Position numbers and translations under genes: made by a program. This document shows, in pieces, positions 1 through 5,844 of a stretch of 9,964 bases of DNA (position 1 is the first letter of the stretch; every line of letters starts with the position of its first letter). The notes below the pieces were generated by a model. It was not told the origin of the DNA and ran no database searches. It worked only from the letters and a program-made list of their open reading frames with translations. The stretch is from Chlamydiota bacterium (GTDB lineage Bacteria; Chlamydiota; Chlamydiia; Chlamydiales; Simkaniaceae). The DNA lies in the NCBI GenBank assembly GCA_029556005.1, contig JAKQGT010000355.1, positions 1 through 9,964 of the forward strand, in the 5' to 3' direction.

Positions 1-443
1 TAGAGCATGTCGATGATTTGTTTTTTGAGTTCTCCCTCTTTTTTTTCTAAGAAACCTAAAAATTGGAAGGACTCTTTTAGACCATAAAGACTCAACGCTG
101 CAATGAGTGCAGAGGGGCCGGGGATGACTTGCATGGGAAGCCCTTCCAAGCGACACTTTTCAATGAGCTCTGCTCCTGGATCGCAGATTCCAGGGGTTCC
201 TGCATCAGAGATGAGAGCGATATGCTTCCCAGAACGGAGCTCTTTTAAGATCTCATTTTCACGCTTTCGTTCATTGAAGCTGTGAAAACTTTTCATTGGA
301 GTTTGAATTTCAAAAGCCTGAAAAAGATACTGACTGGTGCGTGTATCTTCAGCGAGTACTAAATCGCACTTTTTTAGAGTTTCGACAGCTCTAAAACTGA
401 TGTCTTTTAAATTTCCAATCGGTGTCGAAACAATATATAACAT
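1..443 (-). CDS. rsmI: 16S rRNA (cytidine-1402 2'-O) methyltransferase RsmI, partial (C-terminus outside window)
   Basis: My translation of the minus strand from the ATG at 443 gives 147 codons that remain open at the left edge. The protein starts MLYIVSTPIGNL, the classic N-terminus of the RsmI/YraL branch of the tetrapyrrole-methylase-like SAM methyltransferases. Further family motifs follow in order: AEDTR (about residues 31-35), FHSFNE, SDAGTPGICDPG (about 85-96) and PGPSA (about 113-117). RsmI 2'-O-methylates C1402 of 16S rRNA in the decoding centre, using S-adenosylmethionine, in the cytoplasm. The family is usually about 280 residues, so roughly the second half is missing here only because of the window edge. 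No clear Shine-Dalgarno precedes the ATG. The start is chosen because STPIGNL always lies within a few residues of the N-terminus. It lies 34 nt downstream of tRNA-Cys on the same strand and may share its transcript. Confidence 0.93.
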   Translation of the reverse strand, partial: MLYIVSTPIGNLKDISFRAVETLKKCDLVLAEDTRTSQYLFQAFEIQTPMKSFHSFNERKRENEILKELRSGKHIALISDAGTPGICDPGAELIEKCRLEGLPMQVIPGPSALIAALSLYGLKESFQFLGFLEKKEGELKKQIIDML

Positions 444-477
444 TTTTAAGTACTAAAATAGATATAAGTATAAAAAA

Positions 478-548
478 AGGTGGCACCCAGATTCGAACTG
501 GGGATAGAGGCTTTGCAGGCCCCGGCCTTACCGCTTGGCGATGCCACC
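478..548 (-). tRNA. tRNA-Cys (anticodon GCA)
   Basis: The minus strand folds as a 71-nt cloverleaf. The 7-bp acceptor stem GGTGGCA/TGCCACC is perfect. The D arm has GCC/GGC around a GCGGTA-type loop. The anticodon stem GGGGC/GCCTC has one G-U pair and encloses the loop CTGCAAA, giving anticodon GCA. A 4-nt variable loop follows, then the T arm CCCAG-TTCGAAT-CTGGG. The discriminator base at 478 is U73, the known identity base of tRNA-Cys, which independently supports the assignment. No CCA is encoded: the gene runs straight into a T tract (seven T counting U73), so the tail must be added by the CCA-adding enzyme. The T tract may also help stop transcription. Confidence 0.97.
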
Positions 549-570
549 CTAGTAGGTTCAAAAGGGTCTA

Positions 571-600
571 ATTATAAACCTGGTTTATTATTAAGAACAA
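571..600 (-). promoter_or_regulatory. Promoter of tRNA-Cys
   Basis: On the minus strand, TTGTTC (595-600) and a consensus -10 TATAAT (571-576) are separated by 18 nt. This would start transcription near 564, giving a leader of about 16 nt before the mature tRNA 5' end at 548. A perfect short palindrome, ATAAACC-T-GGTTTAT (574-588), overlaps the spacer and part of the -10 box. It could be an operator or chance in AT-rich DNA. Confidence 0.65.
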
Positions 601-611
601 GTGGAATTGGG

Positions 612-1274
612 CTAACTACGCACGCAAGCATTTAAGTAGGCATCAATAGCCTTCAAGTGTTCATTCACCCTTTCGAGGGGGATCATCAAAGGATATTTTA
701 ATAGGTATAGAGAGTCTTGAAGGGATTCTGTGTGAAAAATCGCTTCTTGGATATGGATTTGTGTTCGCTCTGCTTTGCGCGCTTCATCACGGATATGAAG
801 GGAGATTTTTTCATTTGCTTTTAGGTGTTCTGCAGGACCTTGAATCAAAAAAAACTGACGTTGAATCGATCGAGAGTGCGATTCGAGCTTCGATAAGTCT
901 GCAGTCAGAACTCCGAAAAATAGAGAGGAGACAAAATAGGTCAGGGCAATCACGCTGAAAAGGCGTGTGAAGAGGTGGCAGACCACATTAAAAGCGGTGA
1001 AGTACCAACATCCTTTAGTCATATAATAAGCAAATTTCACGCTGAAGTCGATCACGCTACCGACTTTTTCAATGGTTTGTTGCACTTCAGGAGAAATCGT
1101 GGGGCGACGCAAACCGCCCCCCTTCATAGGGCTGGCTTGAACTTGAATTGCATTGCGTGCAGCTAAAACCTGTCTTTCCACCTGATTTTGGGCGCCGTCT
1201 TCCATCATGACCCACCAAAGATCGGTCGCAAGTGCATACCCTTGCTCAAGAAATTCACGAAAGTTTTCGATCAT
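612..1274 (-). CDS. Unrecognised membrane protein with C-terminal coiled-coil region (220 aa)
   Basis: I do not recognise this family. The 220-residue product starts MIENFREFLE. Its first 75 residues are soluble and lack a signal peptide; they include a Gly/Pro-rich stretch (KGGGLRRP, about 51-58). A hydrophobic region spans about 77-124 and reads as two segments: a weaker, aromatic-rich one with two lysines (77-101) and a clear membrane helix (104-124). Residues 125-215 are charged and strongly helical, with spaced hydrophobics (for example around SIQRQFFLIQ and RVNEHLKAIDAYL) suggesting a coiled coil. Two neighbouring hydrophobic helices plus a coiled coil resemble chlamydial inclusion-membrane (Inc) proteins, but the first segment is weak, so this is only a suggestion. 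The gene lies between tRNA-Cys and the divergent murF operon. The start is uncertain: no Shine-Dalgarno is visible and a hairpin ends 4 nt before the ATG. Alternative starts are the two Met codons at residues 23-24. Confidence 0.72.
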   Translation of the reverse strand: MIENFREFLEQGYALATDLWWVMMEDGAQNQVERQVLAARNAIQVQASPMKGGGLRRPTISPEVQQTIEKVGSVIDFSVKFAYYMTKGCWYFTAFNVVCHLFTRLFSVIALTYFVSSLFFGVLTADLSKLESHSRSIQRQFFLIQGPAEHLKANEKISLHIRDEARKAERTQIHIQEAIFHTESLQDSLYLLKYPLMIPLERVNEHLKAIDAYLNACVRS

Positions 1275-1278
1275 ACAA

Positions 1279-1302
1279 ACACCGTTTCAAGATAAACGGT
1301 GT
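1279..1302 (-). promoter_or_regulatory. Hairpin just upstream of the 612-1274 gene
   Basis: A perfect inverted repeat, ACACCGTTT-caagat-AAACGGTGT on the plus strand, has 9-bp arms and a 6-nt loop. In the transcript of the minus-strand gene it ends 4 nt before the start codon, where a Shine-Dalgarno would normally sit. It could be an operator or a translation-controlling hairpin. No T tract follows on the plus strand, so it does not look like an intrinsic terminator in that direction. Confidence 0.5.
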
Positions 1303-1310
1303 AGAAGCAT

Positions 1311-1380
1311 AAAACTTTCAAGTTTTTATCACTAGCGCAATAAAAAGGGAAAGATAAAAAAAATCCAACTTTTGAAGTTG
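1311..1380. promoter_or_regulatory. Pair of related palindromes in the divergent intergenic region (candidate operators)
   Basis: Two short palindromes share the half-site AACTT/AAGTT. The first is AAAACTT-TC-AAGTTTT (1311-1326) and the second CAACTT-TTG-AAGTTG (1366-1380). Their centres are about 54 bp apart, near five helical turns. They lie between the starts of the minus-strand membrane-protein gene and the murF operon, and the second sits directly upstream of a TATAAT box. This arrangement would suit a dimeric repressor acting on both promoters. I cannot name a regulator, and AT-rich DNA yields such palindromes by chance. Confidence 0.3.
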
Positions 1381-1392
1381 TTTGAGTATAAT
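1364..1392 (+). promoter_or_regulatory. Candidate promoter of the murF operon
   Basis: A consensus -10 box TATAAT is at 1387-1392. The hexamer 17 nt upstream, TCCAAC (1364-1369), is a poor -35 match. A second possibility is TTGTTT (1378-1383), 16 nt before TATATA (1400-1405), whose -10 reaches the left edge of the repeat element. Either would place the repeat in or at the start of the murF 5' untranslated leader. No other convincing promoter for the operon is visible between 1275 and 1525. Confidence 0.35.
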
Positions 1393-1403
1393 GTTTGAGT
1401 ATA
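1379..1403. repeat. 12-bp tandem direct repeat TGTTTGAGTATA
   Basis: TGTTTGAGTATA occurs at 1379-1390 and 1392-1403, separated by one base (period 13). The first copy contributes the TATA of the candidate -10 box. The second ends with the TA that abuts the repeat element. It may be a small local duplication or a pair of regulator half-sites. Confidence 0.6.
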
Positions 1404-1511
1404 TAGCTAAAGTTGTTTAAAGTTGGGATGATTTAGGAGAGATTTTAAGAAGTCGAAGGACAATAGAAAGGTCTGCATAAATCACCCCAATTTTAAACAA
1501 ATTTAGCTATA
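1402..1511. mobile_element. MITE-like hairpin repeat, copy A (110 bp, internally deleted form)
   Basis: The copy is bounded by 34-bp terminal inverted repeats, 1402-1435 and 1478-1511, that match at 31 of 34 positions. Each end reads TATAGCTA from outside in, consistent with a TA target-site duplication (1402-1403 and 1510-1511) around TAGCTA termini. The 42-bp interior contains GATTTTAAGAAG (1441-1452), also present in copy B. It encodes nothing. Compared with copy B in reverse complement, the last 76 bp align with 66 identities and no gaps, and all ten differences are transitions. Copy A lacks a 60-bp internal block, with a 3-bp AGG microhomology at the junction. It ends 14 bp before the murF ATG, just upstream of the murF ribosome-binding site. 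TA duplications suggest an IS630/Tc1-type transposase acting in trans; none is present in the window. Confidence 0.85.
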
Positions 1512-1525
1512 AAGGGGACTTCAGG

Positions 1526-2803
1526 ATGGACAGAACGTTAAAAGAAATTACCCATTTTTTTGGCCACATTTCAGATCGCGAAGAGCGGATTGTTCATGCT
1601 GCTTTTGATAGTCGCAAAGTAGAAAAAGGTTCCCTTTTTTTTGCACTGCCGGGAGAGAAAGTCGAGGGGCAGGATTATTTGGAAGAAGTGGCTAAAAAAG
1701 GTGGGATTGCAGCAGTTGTATCGGAAAATTATTCAGGCCCAGATTTTGGTCTTGTGCTGATTCGAGTGAAGGATGTGAAACAAGCTTTGCAGGCTTTGGG
1801 GCAAGATGTCTTCAGAGAAAAAACCCCTTATGTCATTGGAGTGACAGGATCGGCTGGAAAAACCACGACAAAAGAGTTTATCGCAACCCTCTTGATGGAA
1901 AAATTTCCTGTTGCGAAAAATAGTGGGAGCATGAACTCCCAAGTCAGCCTTCCCCTTACCCTAATCAACTGGAGCGGAGAAGAAAAAGTGCTCGTGTTGG
2001 AGATGGGAATGAGCCATCCTGGAGAACTCAGCCGATTAATCGAGATCGCTCCTCCTCATTTAGGGGTTCTTACGAATATCAACTACCAACACGCTGCTTT
2101 TTTCCCCAACCTAGAGGCGATTGCTGAAGCGAAATGTGAGATGTTTAAATCGCCTCAGATGGAAAAAGGAATTTTTCATCTTCAAACAGAACAATTTGCA
2201 GGAGTGCGCGCGTTAAACCTTCCCAAAACTTGGGTGCACTTAAAGGATCCTCGCGCCGATTATACGCTCCAAAATATCGGGGTTACTCCCCCCTTTACAG
2301 AGAGTCACTTTCAGGAAAATTTTCTCCAAGCCGTTGCTGTATGTCGTCATTTTGGGTTATCTTGGGAAGAAATTGAAAGAGGAGCACGTCAGCTTAAACC
2401 TTATGATCACCGGTTTCAAAAGCTCGAAAAAAGGGGAATCCTTTTTATCGATGATGCCTATAATGCAAGCCCTGTATCGGTTAAGGCAGCTCTCACGAAT
2501 TTACCTTCGGGGAAACGGAAGATCGGGTTTTTAGGAGCTATGGGAGAGTTAGGGGCTTTTGAAGAGGAGAGTCATCGAGAAGTGGGAGAGTGTGCAGTCA
2601 AAGTTCTCGATCATTTGCTGTGTATTGGAAAAGCCTGCGTTCCCCTGGTGGAGGTTTTTCAAAGAGAGGGGAAAAAAGTTGAGCTATTTGAGACAAAAGA
2701 AGAGGCTAAGAGGCGTTTGTTAGCGATAGCTTCAGAGGGGGATGTTGTGTTGATTAAAGGGGCAAATTCCCTTTGCCTTTGGACGATTTTGGAGGATCTC
2801 TAA
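1526..2803 (+). CDS. murF: UDP-N-acetylmuramoyl-tripeptide--D-alanyl-D-alanine ligase MurF
   Basis: MurF uses ATP to attach D-Ala-D-Ala to UDP-MurNAc-tripeptide in the cytoplasm, finishing the soluble pentapeptide precursor. The 425-residue product has the Mur-ligase three-domain order. The N-terminal UDP-binding domain includes FDSRKVEKGSLFFALPG (about 27-43). The central ATPase domain has P-loop GVTGSAGKTT (105-114), EMGMSHPGEL (159-168) with the Mg-binding Glu, and TNINYQHA (183-190). The C-terminal domain begins near HRFQKL and carries DDAYNASP (309-316) and KGANS (411-415). DDAYNASP is especially typical of MurF. It is slightly shorter than E. coli MurF (452), with an intact fold. The start is supported by AAGGGG about 8 nt upstream. 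It is the first gene of the operon, behind a leader containing repeat copy A. It overlaps mraY by one base (TAATG). Confidence 0.96.
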   Translation: MDRTLKEITHFFGHISDREERIVHAAFDSRKVEKGSLFFALPGEKVEGQDYLEEVAKKGGIAAVVSENYSGPDFGLVLIRVKDVKQALQALGQDVFREKTPYVIGVTGSAGKTTTKEFIATLLMEKFPVAKNSGSMNSQVSLPLTLINWSGEEKVLVLEMGMSHPGELSRLIEIAPPHLGVLTNINYQHAAFFPNLEAIAEAKCEMFKSPQMEKGIFHLQTEQFAGVRALNLPKTWVHLKDPRADYTLQNIGVTPPFTESHFQENFLQAVAVCRHFGLSWEEIERGARQLKPYDHRFQKLEKRGILFIDDAYNASPVSVKAALTNLPSGKRKIGFLGAMGELGAFEEESHREVGECAVKVLDHLLCIGKACVPLVEVFQREGKKVELFETKEEAKRRLLAIASEGDVVLIKGANSLCLWTILEDL

Positions 2804-3990
2804 TGTTGCTTTTGTTCCTCCAATTCCTTTCAGCCCATACAACAATAAAAGTCCCCACTGTTTTCTTCTACTCATCAACCCGCATGATTTTAGCAGCGAT
2901 CACCACCCTTTTATTTACCATTTTGATAGGCCCTCGATTTATTAATAAGCTCTATCGCTTAAAAACGGGGCAATCGATCCGTGTAGAAGACTGTCCTATG
3001 CTTGCTGAGCTCCATCAAAAAAAGAAAGAGACCCCGACAATGGGAGGAATACTCATTTTAGTTTCGATGGTTTTTGCCCTTCTCTTATGGATGGATTTGC
3101 ATAGTTCTTTTACCCTCATTCTTTTCATTGCCACTGTTTGGCTAGGGACTTTGGGGGGGATAGATGACTATTTAAAGATGAAGCATAAAAACTCTAAAGG
3201 GCTCCGTGCACGAAAAAAATTTGGGCTTCAGCTTCTTTTCGCAGCCCTTTTGGGGCTTTATCTTTTGTGGCCAGGATTTTCTGAAGGCATTCATCTGGGG
3301 CATTGGTTTGCTCCTCCAGCGTCAAAAGCAGGACATCAAGTTCTCTCAACACAAGCCACCTACTCTGAGTATTTTTTTCCTTTTAAAAAAGGGGCTCTTT
3401 TTACTTTTGCGGGGTGGGGGTTAATTTTAGGTTTTTTCCTAACAGTTGTTGTGGTAACGGGAGCTTCCAATGCAGTCAACTTAACAGACGGATTAGACGG
3501 ACTTGCTTCGGGAACCATTTTACTCGTTGCTTTGGTTCTAGCAGTCTTTGCTTTTCTTTGTAACCATATTGAAATGGCGCGTTACTTGAATATCCTTTAC
3601 ATTGAAGGAAGTGCAGAAATTGCTGTTTATCTGTGCGCGATTGTCGGAGCTTGTTTAGGGTTTTTGTGGTATAATGGGTATCCCGCGCAGGTTTTTATGG
3701 GAGATACGGGATCCCTTGCATTAGGGGGGATTTTAGGGACAGCCGCCGTTCTTCTGAGAAGAGAATTTTTGTTAGCTTTAGTAGGGGGGATTTTTGTGAT
3801 CGAGGCCCTTTCGGTCATTCTTCAAGTACTTAGCTATCGCTACCGAAATAAAAAACGGATTTTTCGCTGCGCACCGCTTCACCATCACTTTGAATTCAAA
3901 GGGTGGCCCGAACCCAAGGTGGTTCTCCGCTTTTGGATCATTGGGCTGATTCTTGCATTGTTTGGACTGGCTTCTCTCAAATTTCAATAG
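2803..3990 (+). CDS. mraY: Phospho-N-acetylmuramoyl-pentapeptide-transferase MraY
   Basis: MraY transfers phospho-MurNAc-pentapeptide to undecaprenyl phosphate at the inner membrane, making lipid I. I start it at the ATG in TAATG because a strong GGAGG (2791-2795) lies 7 nt upstream; an earlier in-frame ATG at 2773 lies inside murF and lacks this. The product has 395 residues and about ten membrane helices. Family signatures are all present: KETPTMGG (75-82), GIDDYLK (119-125, the DDxxK Mg site), NAVNLTDGLDG (223-233), MGDTGS (299-304) and PLHHHFE (358-364). It is longer than E. coli MraY (360). Much of the excess lies in the loop at about 158-200, before NAVNLTDG, which is Ser/Thr/His/aromatic-rich. 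Translation is likely coupled to murF, and murD follows after 14 nt. Confidence 0.97.
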   Translation: MLLLFLQFLSAHTTIKVPTVFFYSSTRMILAAITTLLFTILIGPRFINKLYRLKTGQSIRVEDCPMLAELHQKKKETPTMGGILILVSMVFALLLWMDLHSSFTLILFIATVWLGTLGGIDDYLKMKHKNSKGLRARKKFGLQLLFAALLGLYLLWPGFSEGIHLGHWFAPPASKAGHQVLSTQATYSEYFFPFKKGALFTFAGWGLILGFFLTVVVVTGASNAVNLTDGLDGLASGTILLVALVLAVFAFLCNHIEMARYLNILYIEGSAEIAVYLCAIVGACLGFLWYNGYPAQVFMGDTGSLALGGILGTAAVLLRREFLLALVGGIFVIEALSVILQVLSYRYRNKKRIFRCAPLHHHFEFKGWPEPKVVLRFWIIGLILALFGLASLKFQ

Positions 3991-4004
3991 ATAGATTTAA
4001 GATT

Positions 4005-5201
4005 ATGAAGGCATTAATTATCGGAATGGGAAAAAGTGGCCGAGGAGCGGCCCGTTTTTTACTTCATCTCGGATATGAAGTGGTAGGGGTGGATCAAAAG
4101 CCCTTTGAAATGGAAGGGGTACGACACCTTGAGAAAGAGGAAACTTTTGATTTAGTGATTCTTTCTCCTGGGGTCCCTCCAGAGCAAGCAAAGGGATATG
4201 ATGCGATTGGAGAAGCGGAGTTAGCCTTTAGGCATATGAAGAACCGCTGCATCGGAATCACAGGGACAAATGGAAAGACAACCCTCACCCTTCTGATCAC
4301 CCATGTACTCAATCAAGGGGGGATAAAAGCGTGCGCGTTAGGAAATGTAGGCAGTAGTTTATGCGAGTATTTGCTCAGTCCCGATCTCGATGAAGTTGTG
4401 GTGGCTGAACTCAGCTCTTTTCAATTAGAAACGATGACGACACCTGTTTTTGATTATGGAGTGATTTTAAATATTACCCCTGATCATCTCGATCGGTACC
4501 CCTCCTTCGAGGCCTATGCAAAAACAAAGTGTCGTTTAGAGGAGTTAGTGAAAGAGAAGCTGCTTATTTCTGAAGAGGTTGGAAGGGCTTTTAAAAGCTT
4601 TTTTTCAGAGGGAAAAGTGGAGTTAATTCCTGCCGATTCTTGTTTACAACTAACGAAGAAGGAGAGATACTGGCAAATCATTGGCTATGATAAAGCGTTA
4701 TGTGCTTTTGCCATTTGCAAAAAGTTCGGAATAACCTGGGATGTTTTTGAAAAAGCTTGCCAAACATTTCAGAAGCCTGAACATCGCATTGAGTTTGTCG
4801 ATGAGATAGGAAATGTGAGCTTTTATAATGATAGCAAAGGGACAAACGTAGAAGCAGTCCTCTATGCGATTAGCCAGTTAGAAGGACCCATTTGCCTCAT
4901 TGCAGGAGGAAAAAGCAAGGGAGGGTCCTTTATGAAATGGAAAACAGCGTTTCCTGGTAAGGTGAAGGAGATCTTTGCGATTGGAGAAACAGCGCGTCAA
5001 ATTGAGCAGGAACTCCAAGAGAGTGTTCCCGTAAGTTGTTTTGAAAATCTGAAGGAAGCTGTACACAATGCTTATCAAAAAGCGCTAAAAGGAGATGTGG
5101 TGTTACTTTCACCCGGATGTGCGAGTTTTGATCAGTTTTCAAATTATGAAGAAAGGGGTAGAAAATTTAAGGAATGTGTGTTGGGGTTAGCTCATGAATA
5201 G
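4005..5201 (+). CDS. murD: UDP-N-acetylmuramoyl-L-alanine--D-glutamate ligase MurD
   Basis: MurD adds D-Glu to UDP-MurNAc-L-Ala with ATP. I place the start at the ATG of MKALIIGMGKSG, since this Rossmann-like GxGxSG stretch is the normal MurD N-terminus. The frame stays open upstream to 3903 but would read through the end of mraY. The Shine-Dalgarno is weak (a TAAGA close to the ATG), suggesting re-initiation 14 nt after mraY. The product has 398 residues. Motifs in order are SPGVPP (54-59), P-loop GITGTNGKTT (84-93), ELSSFQLE (135-142), NITPDHLDRY (156-165), HRIE (260-263), NDSKGTN (275-281) and the C-terminal LLSPGCASFDQFSNYEERG (367-385). SSFQLE together with SPGCASFDQF identifies MurD rather than other Mur ligases. 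It is somewhat shorter than E. coli MurD (438). Its end overlaps the next gene by 8 nt. Confidence 0.96.
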   Translation: MKALIIGMGKSGRGAARFLLHLGYEVVGVDQKPFEMEGVRHLEKEETFDLVILSPGVPPEQAKGYDAIGEAELAFRHMKNRCIGITGTNGKTTLTLLITHVLNQGGIKACALGNVGSSLCEYLLSPDLDEVVVAELSSFQLETMTTPVFDYGVILNITPDHLDRYPSFEAYAKTKCRLEELVKEKLLISEEVGRAFKSFFSEGKVELIPADSCLQLTKKERYWQIIGYDKALCAFAICKKFGITWDVFEKACQTFQKPEHRIEFVDEIGNVSFYNDSKGTNVEAVLYAISQLEGPICLIAGGKSKGGSFMKWKTAFPGKVKEIFAIGETARQIEQELQESVPVSCFENLKEAVHNAYQKALKGDVVLLSPGCASFDQFSNYEERGRKFKECVLGLAHE

Positions 5202-5844
5202 AAAAGATATCATCATTGTTGCTGTTCTGATTAATGCAGGACTTTTAGTGACACTTTTTGTCAGTGCTCTGAAAACAGAGCGGGAAGAAACTGTAGTTAT
5301 CAATCCACCTTCTAAGGAAGAGGTCATTGTTGCAAAACCCGTGAGTGCTCTTCCCCCGAAAGGAGGAGATCAGATCGACCAGGTCTTAAGTCAATATGCA
5401 GCCAAAGCCTTGCCGAAAGAGGAGAAGGAAGAGGTCCTTCCGCCTCCTGTGCTTGTTCCTGCAAAAAAAGAAGAGACAAAAACACCGTATAAGGCACCTC
5501 TTGAAAAACAGTCACGTGTGGTCACTGTAGAAAAAGGAGACGTTCTTGAAAAAATCGCACGTTCTCATGGCGTCAGTGTCGATGAGATCATGAAGCTCAA
5601 TAGCCTTTCTAATACCCGTTTGCAAATTGGGCAAGAACTTAAGCTTCCAGAAAAAAGTGTGGTCACCAAAAAAAGTCCAGCTCCGAAAGACGAGGGAAAA
5701 TACTATATCGTTAAAGGAGGCGATAATCCTTGGACGATTGCACAACAGAACAATATGCAAGTGGAAGAGCTTTTGCGTCTCAATGATATGGATGAAGCAA
5801 AAGCTAAACGCTTACGTCCTGGAGACCGCTTAAAAATCAAGTGA
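5194..5844 (+). CDS. LysM-domain, membrane-anchored periplasmic protein (chlamydial NlpD-like, no peptidase domain)
   Basis: The 216-residue protein has a short basic N-terminus (MNRKD) and one membrane helix (about 6-26), giving an N-in anchor with the rest in the periplasm. A Lys/Glu/Pro-rich linker (about 28-105) follows. Two LysM domains come next: residues about 108-152 (VVTVEKGDVLEKIARSHGV then LQIGQELKLP) and about 169-216 (YYIVKGGDNPWTIAQ then LRPGDRLKIK). LysM domains bind N-acetylglucosamine-containing glycans such as peptidoglycan. The M23 endopeptidase or EnvC-like domain of true NlpD is absent: the protein ends with the second LysM. A LysM gene in this position between murD and ftsW is, from memory, annotated nlpD in Chlamydia (CT759), which supports the lineage call. 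Its ATG overlaps the murD stop by 8 nt, so translation is probably coupled. The role, perhaps recruiting or organising septal glycan, is inference. Confidence 0.88.
   Translation: MNRKDIIIVAVLINAGLLVTLFVSALKTEREETVVINPPSKEEVIVAKPVSALPPKGGDQIDQVLSQYAAKALPKEEKEEVLPPPVLVPAKKEETKTPYKAPLEKQSRVVTVEKGDVLEKIARSHGVSVDEIMKLNSLSNTRLQIGQELKLPEKSVVTKKSPAPKDEGKYYIVKGGDNPWTIAQQNNMQVEELLRLNDMDEAKAKRLRPGDRLKIK

Noticed and set aside
103..285. Plus-strand open frame of 60 codons
   Set aside because: It is antisense to rsmI, whose minus-strand translation contains several unmistakable methyltransferase motifs.
574..588. Palindrome ATAAACC-T-GGTTTAT as a terminator of the minus-strand membrane-protein gene
   Set aside because: It is short, AT-rich and lacks a following T tract. 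It falls within the tRNA-Cys promoter, so it is more likely chance or an operator.
761..1166. Plus-strand open frames at 761-958 and 975-1166
   Set aside because: Both lie antisense to the 220-residue minus-strand gene, show no family motifs or ribosome-binding sites, and read as low-information translations of its complement.
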